DNA of 64,000 nt from the NCBI GenBank assembly GCA_963712905.1, contig CAVQJU010000010.1, positions 434,001 through 498,000 of the forward strand. The letters run 5' to 3'. Made by a program: the position numbers and the translations under genes. The notes beneath the pieces were generated by a model, which saw only the letters and a program-made list of their open reading frames with translations, was not told the origin of the DNA and searched no databases. Shown piece by piece: positions 57,264-64,000 of the stretch; position 1 is the stretch's first letter, and every line of letters begins with the position of its first letter. The stretch comes from CAVQJU01 sp963712905 (GTDB taxonomy: Bacteria > Acidobacteriota > Vicinamibacteria > Vicinamibacterales > CAVVIG01).

Positions 57264-59594
57264 TCACTGCTTCACGAATTTCTGGAGGCAGCCCCCGGAG
57301 GGGCTCGCATCGCAGCCACCGGTCAGCCCGGCGAAGACGTTGCCCTCGTTGTCGGCCCCCATGCCTTCCGGCCGGGTCCCCTGGACGTAGGAGCGCAGCG
57401 AGCCGTCCTTTGCGCTCCCGATCCTGATGCCGTTGCCCCACCCGGGATTGCGCACCATGTTGCCGCCGCCTTCTGGGGCTTGCGGAGGTCCACCGATGAT
57501 CTGGCTCGACTCGGAGTCCGCCACGATGAGCGTGTCGTCGCGCAGGATCGCGATGCCGCTCGGACGGCCGAAGTGGCGCCACTCGTCGACGAACTGCAGG
57601 TTGCGATCGAACACCTGCACGCGGTTGTTCGAGCGATCCGCGACGAAGAGGCGGCCTTGCGAGTCGAACGCGAGCGCGTGGGGCCCCATGAACTCGCCGG
57701 GCGCGGTGCCCATGCGCCCGTATTGCGCGACGAACGTGCCGTCCGTCTTGAGCCGCACCAGCCGATCGCCGTCCTGCTGAGCGTCGGTCGGCCGCGGCCA
57801 GTGACCGTCGGCCACGATGATGTCGCCGTTGGGCGCGATGGCGCAGGCGGTCGGCCCGATGAACGTATCGGTGCCCGCCTTCGACACACCCGCCTTGCCG
57901 AGCGACAACAGCACCTTCCCGTCGGGACTGAACTTGAACAGCTGGAAGCCACGCCCCTTGGTAGAGGGGTTGTCCTGGAACGGTCCGCTGTCTCCTGCCC
58001 AGAAGTTGCCGTCGCGGTCCTGGCAGAATCCGTGGGCCTGCACGAACATGCCGTCGCCGAAGCGCTTGTCGACCGCGCCCGACGCGTCGATGTGCAGGAT
58101 CGGCGGTTCCGATCGGTGATGCAGCCAGGTGCCGCCCTTGCCGTCCGGAATGATGCCGATGGCCGCACCGGGCTTGATGTCGCCGAGCCGCGGCCAGTTC
58201 GGGATCATGCGGTACGGACTCGCCATCGTGCTGGTCCACCCCGGATAGCCGCCGCGCGCCTGGCCAGGTGGGGGAAACGTACGCGGACCACTGCTCTGGG
58301 GCGTGACCGCGTTGGGCGGCAGCGTGGCAGAGAGTCCCTTGAACACGAATCGCTGCGCGCGCGCGCCCGGCGCGACCTCGCCGGTGTAGAGGTTGCCCTT
58401 GGAATCGATCGCCAGGTGATGCAGGCCCTGGAAATCGCCCGGTTTCTCGCTGCGCTCGCCGAATTGATAGAGGACCTGCAGGCTCTTCCGATCGAGCACG
58501 GCGATGTGCGAGTTGCCGTAGTCGGCGACATAGAGGAATTGCTGCTGCGCATCGGGGGAGAACGCCAGTCCGGCCGCCGACTGCGGCGACGGTCCCGATC
58601 GATTGACGAACGCCTGCGTGACGTACTTCCCGTCCGGCGTGAAGACCTGCACTCTCCGGTTCGGACGGTCGGCCACGTAGACCAGCCCGTCGTTCGAGAC
58701 CTTGACGGCGTGCACCGGGCCGCCGAACTGCCCCGATCCGAGGCCCTCGGTATCGAGCGCGGGCGCGGCGCCACGGCCGCCGGCCGCGTTGGCGGCGCCG
58801 CGGCCTCCCGCGTTTGCCGCGGCGTTCGCACCGGCATTCGCGCCGCCGCCGGCACCGCCGCGCGCCGGAGGCACCACGTCGATGGCGGTGTTGCCGAACG
58901 CGCCCCACATCCGCTTGAACGCGCCGGTATCGGCGTCGAACACGATGACGCGTCGGTTCCCGTAGCCGTCCGCGACGAAGGCCTCGTTGGTCTTGGGCCA
59001 CACGAACACGTCTGCCGACTGGTGCACGCTCTTCGTGTCAGCGTTGCCTTTGCTGGCGGTCCTGCCGCCGATCTGCAGCAGAAACTTTCCCTTGGTGTCG
59101 AACTTGAGGAGCATGTCGTCGTCGAGATTCCGGAGCGACGGTGCGACCGGGGCGCTGCCGCCGATCCACACGTGGTCCTTGTAGTCGACGGCGATGCCGT
59201 GTTCGCTGTCGGGCCAGTCGTAGCCCGACCCGGGCCCTCCCCACGCGTTCACGAACTGCCCCGCCGCGTCGAACTCGAGCACCGGCGGCGCCGCGCTCTT
59301 CCGGCGATCCTCCGGGATCGTGTTCGGCCGGTGCAGCAAATAGACGTGATCGCGACTATCGACGGCCACCGACGCGACATGACCCACGACCCAGCTGTTC
59401 GGCAGTTTCGGCCACGACGGGTCCACCTGGAAGACGGGGACCCGTCTCGCTGGCGGGGGCGACGGCAGGGGCGCCTGCGCCGACGCCTCAGGTCCGGGAA
59501 CAACCACGGCGTACGCGAGCCACGCGGTGCCGATCACGGCAGCGGCGGTCTGGGGTCGAAGCATCAGGTTCCAGCGTCCGAGGTTGATTCGCAT
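57264..59594 (-). CDS. exported double NHL-repeat propeller protein
   Basis: A 776-residue exported protein. ATG 59594; signal segment (TAAAVIGTAWLAYAVVVPG, about 14-32). First propeller, about 50-400: VFQVDPSWPKLPNSWVVGH, VAVDSRDHVYLLHRPN, HGIAVDYKDHVWIGG, NEAFVADGYGNRRVIVFD and VHAVKVSNDGLVYVADR. A glycine/alanine-rich loop (about 245-285) interrupts it. Second propeller, about 470-770: IIPDGKGGTWLHHRSEPP, CAIAPNGDIIVADGH, HALAFDSQGRLFVADRSNN, and a C-terminal GGCDASPSGGCLQKFVKQ with two cysteines. The opening is homologous to the NHL protein at 34014-35314, which has one propeller. First gene of the cupin/TonB cluster; it has its own copy of the shared promoter motif. Confidence 0.87.
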   Translation of the reverse strand: MRINLGRWNLMLRPQTAAAVIGTAWLAYAVVVPGPEASAQAPLPSPPPARRVPVFQVDPSWPKLPNSWVVGHVASVAVDSRDHVYLLHRPNTIPEDRRKSAAPPVLEFDAAGQFVNAWGGPGSGYDWPDSEHGIAVDYKDHVWIGGSAPVAPSLRNLDDDMLLKFDTKGKFLLQIGGRTASKGNADTKSVHQSADVFVWPKTNEAFVADGYGNRRVIVFDADTGAFKRMWGAFGNTAIDVVPPARGGAGGGANAGANAAANAGGRGAANAAGGRGAAPALDTEGLGSGQFGGPVHAVKVSNDGLVYVADRPNRRVQVFTPDGKYVTQAFVNRSGPSPQSAAGLAFSPDAQQQFLYVADYGNSHIAVLDRKSLQVLYQFGERSEKPGDFQGLHHLAIDSKGNLYTGEVAPGARAQRFVFKGLSATLPPNAVTPQSSGPRTFPPPGQARGGYPGWTSTMASPYRMIPNWPRLGDIKPGAAIGIIPDGKGGTWLHHRSEPPILHIDASGAVDKRFGDGMFVQAHGFCQDRDGNFWAGDSGPFQDNPSTKGRGFQLFKFSPDGKVLLSLGKAGVSKAGTDTFIGPTACAIAPNGDIIVADGHWPRPTDAQQDGDRLVRLKTDGTFVAQYGRMGTAPGEFMGPHALAFDSQGRLFVADRSNNRVQVFDRNLQFVDEWRHFGRPSGIAILRDDTLIVADSESSQIIGGPPQAPEGGGNMVRNPGWGNGIRIGSAKDGSLRSYVQGTRPEGMGADNEGNVFAGLTGGCDASPSGGCLQKFVKQ

Positions 59595-59630
59595 AGTTGT
59601 TGACCGTGAAATGGGGTGTGAACGGGCGGC

Positions 59631-59698
59631 ACCCGCAGCGTTGCGCATTATCGGCGGCGGCGCCCGGGCTGGATCCGCCGCATTTGTCATCAATTGTC
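59631..59698 (-). promoter_or_regulatory. predicted promoter and shared upstream motif of the NHL/cupin operon
   Basis: TTGTCATCAATTGTC at 59684-59698, ATTATC (minus strand GATAAT) at 59647-59652 and ACCCGCAGCG at 59631-59640, all also present upstream of the TonB receptor gene in the same order. Transcription would start near 59,640, about 45 nt before the ATG at 59594. The motif lies about 30 bp upstream of the -10, overlapping where an activator or the -35 would be. Confidence 0.6.
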
Positions 59699-59736
59699 AT
59701 CGCCCGCTTTACGCGCGCGGATCGTTCGAGTTCCCG

Positions 59737-59742
59737 TATAAT
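59737..59742 (+). promoter_or_regulatory. consensus -10 hexamer upstream of the TAXI operon
   Basis: A perfect TATAAT 28 bp before the ATG at 59770, in otherwise GC-rich DNA. The -35 is not obvious (TTTACG at 59708-59713 would leave a 23-bp spacer). With a start near 59,749 the leader would be about 20 nt, just covering the GGGGAAAGG that serves the TAXI gene. Confidence 0.45.
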
Positions 59743-59769
59743 CCGGCTCCGTTCCCGGGGAAAGGCTCC

Positions 59770-60747
59770 ATGGCGAAGACGTCATCCCGTTTCCGATCCC
59801 GGCGTCTTCAGGGCGCAGCCGCGGCGCTGCTCGTCTCGCTGTGCGCCACGGCCTGCTCGTCGGGGTCCGCAGCCTCGCAGCCGCAGCAGCTCACGCTGTG
59901 GTCCGGCACGGCGGCAGAGTTCACCAACGACCTGATCCAGCGCTTCAACAGCGCGCTTCCCCAGACCCACGTCAACCTGCAGACGACGTCCGGCGGCACT
60001 GTCGTGGTGTCGGCGGTGGACGGCGGGCAGGGGCACCTGGGCCTCGCACAGGCCGACGTCGTGTACCAGGCGTACCGCCGCGGCATCGAGGACAAGAAGT
60101 ATCCGCACAAGAACTTGCGCGCGATCGCGGTGCTGTGGGTCAACAACCTCTACGTGCTGGTCCGGGCAGACAGCCACTTCCGGTCGATCGAGGACCTGAA
60201 GGGACAGCGCGTCGGCGTCATCCTCCCGGGGACGGCCGGCGAGTTCTCGACGCGGATCGTGCTGGGCGCCTACGGCATGGGCTACGACGATGTACAGGCG
60301 ATCTTCCAGCCGACCGACAAGATCGTGGCCAAGCTCGGGTTGGGCGAGATCGACGCGGTGTTCAGCGCGAAGCCGGTGATGCTGACCGTGGCCCGCGAGC
60401 TCAGCCAGACCGTCCCGCTCCGCCTGCTGCCGATTGGCCGCACCGTGATCAACCAGCTCCGCGGCAGCTATCCGTTCCTCAGGCCGGTCACCATCGCGGC
60501 CAACCAGCTCCCGGGACAGAACCAGCCGATCGAAACGCTCGGATCGGAGTGGCTGCTCGTCTGCCGCAGCGATCTCTCCGAGGATCTCGTCTACCAGCTG
60601 ACACGCGAGTTCTTTGCGCAGCTGCCGGCGCTGGCGCGCGACCACGAGGAGGCCGCGCTCATTGACCCCGAACAGGCGCCCGCCACGCCGATCCCGCTGC
60701 ACGCCGGCGCGGCCCGCTATTACCGGGAACGCGAGATCCTTCGATGA
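59770..60747 (+). CDS. TAXI-family solute-binding lipoprotein
   Basis: A 325-residue periplasmic binding protein of the TRAP-associated extracytoplasmic immunogenic family. The signal ends in a lipobox-like CATACSSG (cysteine near 29), so it is probably membrane-anchored. Core motifs: LTLWSGTAAEFTNDLIQRFN, VNLQTTSGGTVVVSAVDGGQ and LGLAQADVVYQAY, then LYVLVRADSHFRSIEDLKGQRVGV near 145 and ALIDPEQAP-type tail. No TRAP permease genes (DctQ/M or fused) lie in reach; instead its ATGA stop overlaps the start of a histidine kinase. That pairing suggests a periplasmic sensor that presents its ligand to the kinase rather than a transporter part. Ligand unknown. Confidence 0.85.
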   Translation: MAKTSSRFRSRRLQGAAAALLVSLCATACSSGSAASQPQQLTLWSGTAAEFTNDLIQRFNSALPQTHVNLQTTSGGTVVVSAVDGGQGHLGLAQADVVYQAYRRGIEDKKYPHKNLRAIAVLWVNNLYVLVRADSHFRSIEDLKGQRVGVILPGTAGEFSTRIVLGAYGMGYDDVQAIFQPTDKIVAKLGLGEIDAVFSAKPVMLTVARELSQTVPLRLLPIGRTVINQLRGSYPFLRPVTIAANQLPGQNQPIETLGSEWLLVCRSDLSEDLVYQLTREFFAQLPALARDHEEAALIDPEQAPATPIPLHAGAARYYREREILR

Positions 60748-62498
60748 TCGAGACGGGGCCAGCGCCCGCCCCGGCCTTCGCGTGGCTCGGCCGTCGTCTG
60801 ACGTTCGGCGGGCGGCGCGTGACCGACGGCGCCGTTCGCCTCCCGACCGTCATGACGTTCGTCGTCGCGATGTTCGCGGCCACCGTGGCGCTGGTGTCGT
60901 TCGGCTACGTGGCCACGCGCGAGTGGCAGAGCGGGACGAACCTGCTCCTGGAGCGGCGCGCCATCGAGCTGGTGAAAACGGCGCTCAGCACCGACATGAA
61001 AGGGGCCTGGATCACGGCCATCGTCCCGTTCAACATCACCATCCTGGACGAAGATCCCTCATACAGCATGTTCCAGCGCGCTTCGCGCACGTTCGCGCGG
61101 TTCCCGTATCCCGAGTCATTCGTGCTGTGGAAGAGTGGGCGGGGCGAAGGAACCACTTACGCGTTCAACCGCGCGGATCGACCGCCGCCGTGGGAAACGC
61201 GGCCCTCGTCGGACGACCCGTTCCCGGTGGTGCTGGTTCGCGATCCGGCGGCGCTGTCAGGGCTCGTCGGAGCCGTCCGGAAGCAGGCGACGGCGGCATC
61301 GCCGTTCATCCTGCTGGAGCAGCCGATCGACGGGACGCCTTACCAGATCGTCGCGCACGCGCTCTTCGCGTCCAGCCCGCCCCATGCACTCCTGGGATTC
61401 CTGGCCTTCACGGTGAATGAGCGCTGGGTGCACGCGCAATATTTCGACCCGCTGGTGGAACAGGTCGCGAGGATCGGCGGGAGCCTGGGCGGCGTCTCAA
61501 TCACGGTATCCGACGACGAGGGCCGGGCCGTGACGAAGGCAGCGCCGGTCGAGCCCGACAGCGGCGACGAACTGCACACGCGAATCCAGCTCCTGTTCAT
61601 AGATCCTGCCCTGGTCAACTCGATCTCGTCGCGGCCGACGCGAGTCCGCGAGTGGACGGTGCACGTCCGGTCCCTGCCGGATCAGGCGCCCCTCGGGACT
61701 CAGGGCGCGGAGCGGATATTCTTCCTGATTTCGATCGCGGCCGGCGCGAGCCTGGTGGCGCTCGTCCTGACCGTCCGCGCCGACCGGGCGAGCGCGGCGC
61801 TGGCGTCGATGAAGTCCGATTTCGTCGCCGCGGTGACGCACGAACTGAAGACGCCTGTGGCATCGATTCGCCTCGTGGCCGACACCCTGGCAAACGGCCG
61901 CTACACCTCGCCCAGGACGGTGCAGGAGTACGCCGGCCTGCTGTCGGTGGAGGCATCCCGTCTCAGCGGATCGATCGACAGCCTGCTGACGTACGCGCGC
62001 TACAGCGACTCCCGCGCGGCGTCGTCGGCGACGGAACTTGCCGAGGTCGAGCCGGCCGATCTGGTCGAGGACGCGCTGCAGGGATTCCGGCCGGTGCTGG
62101 CCAACCTGGAGTTCGAGTTGATCGTCGACGTGCCGCCCGATCTCCCGCAGATCTGCGTCGATCGGCCCGCGATGATCCAGGCGCTCGAGAACATCGTGGA
62201 CAACGCGATCAAATACTCGACGAACGAGAAGCGCCTGACCGTCACGGGCACGGCCACCTCCAGGAACGTCACGCTGACCGTCCGCGATCGGGGGAACGGA
62301 ATCGCCCGCAAGGACCTCTCGCGCGTCTTCGAACGCTTCTATCGCGGCGGCAACGTGACCGTCAGCGGCAGCGGCCTCGGCCTGCCGATTGCGAAACGCA
62401 TCGTCGAGGGCCATGGAGGTCTGATCGAGGTGCGCAGCACCGCGGGATCGGGAACCGAGGTCGACGTGACGCTCCCGATCGGCCGTCGCAGCGCGTGA
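60744..62498 (+). CDS. sensor histidine kinase coupled to the TAXI protein
   Basis: A 584-residue membrane kinase. Membrane segment 1 near 37-60 (VMTFVVAMFAATVALVSFGYV), a long extracytoplasmic domain of about 260 residues, membrane segment 2 near 325-345 (IFFLISIAAGASLVALVLTV), then HisKA with THELKTPVASIRLVADTL near 370 and an ATPase domain (ENIVDNAIKYS, VRDRGNGIARKDLSRVFERF, GSGLGLPIAKRIVEGHGG). No HAMP, PAS or other cytoplasmic sensor is evident. The ATG overlaps the TAXI stop as ATGA (60744-60747), so the two are made together. The large outer domain is the likely contact for the TAXI protein. Confidence 0.92.
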   Translation: MIETGPAPAPAFAWLGRRLTFGGRRVTDGAVRLPTVMTFVVAMFAATVALVSFGYVATREWQSGTNLLLERRAIELVKTALSTDMKGAWITAIVPFNITILDEDPSYSMFQRASRTFARFPYPESFVLWKSGRGEGTTYAFNRADRPPPWETRPSSDDPFPVVLVRDPAALSGLVGAVRKQATAASPFILLEQPIDGTPYQIVAHALFASSPPHALLGFLAFTVNERWVHAQYFDPLVEQVARIGGSLGGVSITVSDDEGRAVTKAAPVEPDSGDELHTRIQLLFIDPALVNSISSRPTRVREWTVHVRSLPDQAPLGTQGAERIFFLISIAAGASLVALVLTVRADRASAALASMKSDFVAAVTHELKTPVASIRLVADTLANGRYTSPRTVQEYAGLLSVEASRLSGSIDSLLTYARYSDSRAASSATELAEVEPADLVEDALQGFRPVLANLEFELIVDVPPDLPQICVDRPAMIQALENIVDNAIKYSTNEKRLTVTGTATSRNVTLTVRDRGNGIARKDLSRVFERFYRGGNVTVSGSGLGLPIAKRIVEGHGGLIEVRSTAGSGTEVDVTLPIGRRSA

Positions 62499-62506
62499 AC
62501 GTGCAC

Positions 62507-63187
62507 ATGGCCAAACGCATCCTGATCGTCGAAGACGACAAGGCCATCGCCAGGCTGCTCCGCGACAACCTGGAATACGAAGGGTTCGTCGTCGAGACGT
62601 GCGACAACGGCCGCGACGCGATCCCGTCGGTCAAGCGGTTCACGCCGGATCTGCTCCTCCTCGACCTGATGCTCCCGCACGGCGCCGACGGCTTCGAGAT
62701 CTGCCGCGCGCTCAACGAGAGCCCGACCCGCGTCCCGGTGATCATCCTGTCGGCCCGCGGGCAGAAGGAAGACCGCATCCGCGGGCTCACTCTCGGCGCC
62801 GACGACTACGTGACGAAGCCCTTCGCCCTCGACGAACTGCTGGCGCGCGTGCACGCGGTCCTGCGCCGGACCAAGCCGCCCATCGAGCAGCTGCGACTCG
62901 GAAATACGGTCATCGATTTCAAACGGCTGCAGGCGTACTGCGGCGCCAGGCGCGTGGAGCTGACCGACCGGGAGTTCGAGATCCTGCAGTGCCTCGCCGA
63001 ACGGGCGGGCCACGTGGTCACGCGAGACGAACTGCTCCACCTGGTCTGGGGCTACTCGGACGCGCCGCTCACGCGCACGGTGGACAACTTCATCCTGCGG
63101 CTACGCCACAAGCTGGAGCCCGATCCCCGCCACCCCACCTACATCCGCAAGGCGTACGGCGACGGATATCGGCTGATCGTCGAATAA
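62507..63187 (+). CDS. OmpR/PhoB-type response regulator
   Basis: A 226-residue regulator. Receiver: ILIVEDDKAIARLLRDNLEYE, phosphoacceptor in LLLLDLMLPHGADGFE, the serine in PVIILSARGQKEDRI and the lysine in DDYVTKPFALDELLA. Winged-helix DNA-binding domain: VELTDREFEILQCLAERAG, VTRDELLHLVWGY, RTVDNFILRLRHKLEPDP and the wing KAYGDGYRL. I give the ATG at 62507; a GTG at 62495 overlapping the kinase stop as GTGA would add VNVH and imply translational coupling. Partner of the kinase upstream and probably of the TAXI protein. Confidence 0.93.
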   Translation: MAKRILIVEDDKAIARLLRDNLEYEGFVVETCDNGRDAIPSVKRFTPDLLLLDLMLPHGADGFEICRALNESPTRVPVIILSARGQKEDRIRGLTLGADDYVTKPFALDELLARVHAVLRRTKPPIEQLRLGNTVIDFKRLQAYCGARRVELTDREFEILQCLAERAGHVVTRDELLHLVWGYSDAPLTRTVDNFILRLRHKLEPDPRHPTYIRKAYGDGYRLIVE

Positions 63188-63228
63188 GCCGTTTTCGTTT
63201 CGGTGTGAGATCGTCGCCGCCTGCTGAC

Positions 63229-63371
63229 AGTCCTTGGTTCGTGGTTCTTGGTCCATGGTCCGTCCATGGTCCGGACGTCCCGAGTCCCGTGCACGGTGCA
63301 GGCGCGCCACGATGGACGAAGGACCGAGGACGAAGGACGGACCCGGAACCAAGGCCCATGGACTTGGGACG
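63229..63371. repeat. long imperfect palindrome of TTGGTCC/GGACCAA units, copy B
   Basis: About 143 bp between two convergent genes. The left arm opens AGTCCTTGGTTC (63229-63240) and continues with TTGGTCC, TGGTCCGTCC and TGGTCC; the right arm holds GGACGAAGGAC, GGACGGACCC and GGAACCAAGG and closes CCATGGACT (63356-63364). The centre holds a small GTGCAC-containing fold. The opening ten bases are identical to copy A at 29304, and both copies share the TGGTCCGTCC block. The two copies are 34 kb apart and have no open reading frame of their own. Confidence 0.8.
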
Positions 63372-63389
63372 GGCCGCTCGCGGCCTTCG

Positions 63390-64000
63390 CTACCGGCGGG
63401 CCGTGGCGGATTCCTGTGCCCGGGCGCCGGAGAGAATGCCGAACAGCCCGATGTTCCCTTCGTGGCAGGCATATTCGAGCAGCGGCTCGTGGGTCTGCTT
63501 GAAGAGAATCCGCGCCGTCCACGGGCGCGTCCACGTGTCGGGATCGCTCATGGTGGCGTCGTACTGCAGCGTGCCGGCCGCAACGCGCGTGAAGCGCTCG
63601 ACGAGGTGGAGATTGTTCGACACGCCCATGAACGCGGTCTTGGGCGAGAAGTTCTTCGTGTCGACGACGAGCGTGTCGCCTTCCCAGTGGCCGCGCGAGT
63701 CGCCCATCCACTGCCTGATCGAATCCGACACGTGCGGGCGGCCGTCCAGCGGGATGATGCGGGCCTCGTGGATGGTCTCCATCAGGAAGACGATGTGGCT
63801 CGGCGACTGCACGATCCGATACACGCTGCTGTACGCCGCCTGGAAGCGCGGGACGCCAAACGTGAGGCACCGCTCGCTCAGGCCGCGGCTTTCCGGGCCG
63901 TCGGCCGGATGCAGCCGGCGCTGCTCGATCGCCGCCGCGCGGCGTGCCTGCGCCGCCGGCGTCTCGGGGGGAATGCGGCCATCCGGCGGGTCGATGATGA
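63390..64000 (-). CDS. exported-type protein of the 'GHWEGDTLVV' family, C-terminal part (runs off right edge)
   Basis: The frame is open from the window edge to the TAG at 63390-63392, 203 codons, with the start beyond the window. Visible from the edge: DPPDGRIPPETPAAQARRAA, GPESRGLSERCLTFGVPRF, YRIVQSPSHIVFLMETIHEA near 70, IPLDGRPHVSDSIRQWMG, SRGHWEGDTLVVDTKNF near 110, LVERFTRVAAGTLQYDATM and TRPWTARILF near 160, then YACHEGN. It is related to the gene at 17627-18472. These proteins are abundant in acidobacteria, secreted, and without known function. Confidence 0.78.
   Translation of the reverse strand, partial: IIDPPDGRIPPETPAAQARRAAAIEQRRLHPADGPESRGLSERCLTFGVPRFQAAYSSVYRIVQSPSHIVFLMETIHEARIIPLDGRPHVSDSIRQWMGDSRGHWEGDTLVVDTKNFSPKTAFMGVSNNLHLVERFTRVAAGTLQYDATMSDPDTWTRPWTARILFKQTHEPLLEYACHEGNIGLFGILSGARAQESATARR

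Noticed and set aside
53620..59603. Very long open frames antisense to the TonB and NHL genes (for example 727 and 872 codons).
   Set aside because: Antisense shadows caused by high GC at third positions of the real genes; they lack family motifs and have arginine/alanine-rich, low-complexity translations.
59770..60747. A TRAP transporter operon.
   Set aside because: Only the binding protein is present; the next two genes are a kinase and a response regulator.

Overview
The window is GC-rich (visibly around two-thirds G+C) and densely coded, with many overlapping genes. It points to an Acidobacteriota genome, most likely the Vicinamibacteria group. This rests on gene families rather than a marker gene: three large TonB-dependent receptors with an N-terminal carboxypeptidase-regulatory-like domain, an acidobacterial-type VWFA protein, DUF1592/DUF1552 partners, DUF6152 and 'PDGRPDLSGIW'-type secreted proteins, an SYLF protein, NHL propellers and a Ser/Thr kinase with a C-terminal repeat region. 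I found no tRNA, rRNA, CRISPR, integrase or transposase.

Layout. 1-6 kb (minus): a tightly overlapping purine-oxidation operon (three-subunit molybdenum hydroxylase, allantoinase, allantoicase running off the left edge). 6-10 kb (plus): a TonB receptor followed by adenosine deaminase. 10-12 kb: small envelope proteins (DUF3309-like, DUF883-like, holin-X-like, DUF3618-like) and a truncated YihY gene. 12-22 kb: Ser/Thr kinase, outer-membrane and secreted proteins (DUF481, SYLF, an internally duplicated protein), YbaK-like deacylase, VWFA protein, malonyl-CoA decarboxylase. 22-39 kb: ankyrin protein, DUF1552, DUF1592, tandem lipocalin-like protein, cytochrome c, COG3964 amidohydrolase and TonB receptor (minus), then divergently an NHL propeller, a propeller-type histidine kinase and a NarL-type regulator. 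39.5-46 kb: a hybrid kinase with two complete kinase cores, a PQQ propeller enzyme and DUF6152. 46-51 kb: two tandem copies of a secreted HAF/MBG/Ig-like protein. 51-60 kb (minus): a five-gene cluster NHL propeller - cupin - TonB receptor - bicupin - DUF6282 hydrolase. 60-63 kb (plus): a TAXI binding protein translationally coupled to a histidine kinase and followed by an OmpR-type regulator.

How it works together. The left end can convert adenosine to inosine and oxidise purine bases toward allantoate; urate oxidase is not in view. Two analogous secreted modules (about 29-35 kb and 51-60 kb) each pair a TonB receptor of one subfamily with a metal-dependent amidohydrolase and an NHL propeller of one subfamily. 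In the second module the receptor gene and the NHL gene share a 15-bp upstream motif. The TAXI-kinase-regulator set has no TRAP permease and reads as a solute sensor.

Sequence quality matters here. Almost every gene in 21.9-38.9 kb and 44.2-49.8 kb is broken by frameshifts. Every shift I could place by hand (about 35) can be repaired by removing one or two inserted bases. Genes elsewhere, including a 4.6-kb kinase, are intact. I read these as probable base-calling insertions and annotate the genes as single units. Four kinds of palindromic intergenic repeat also occur.
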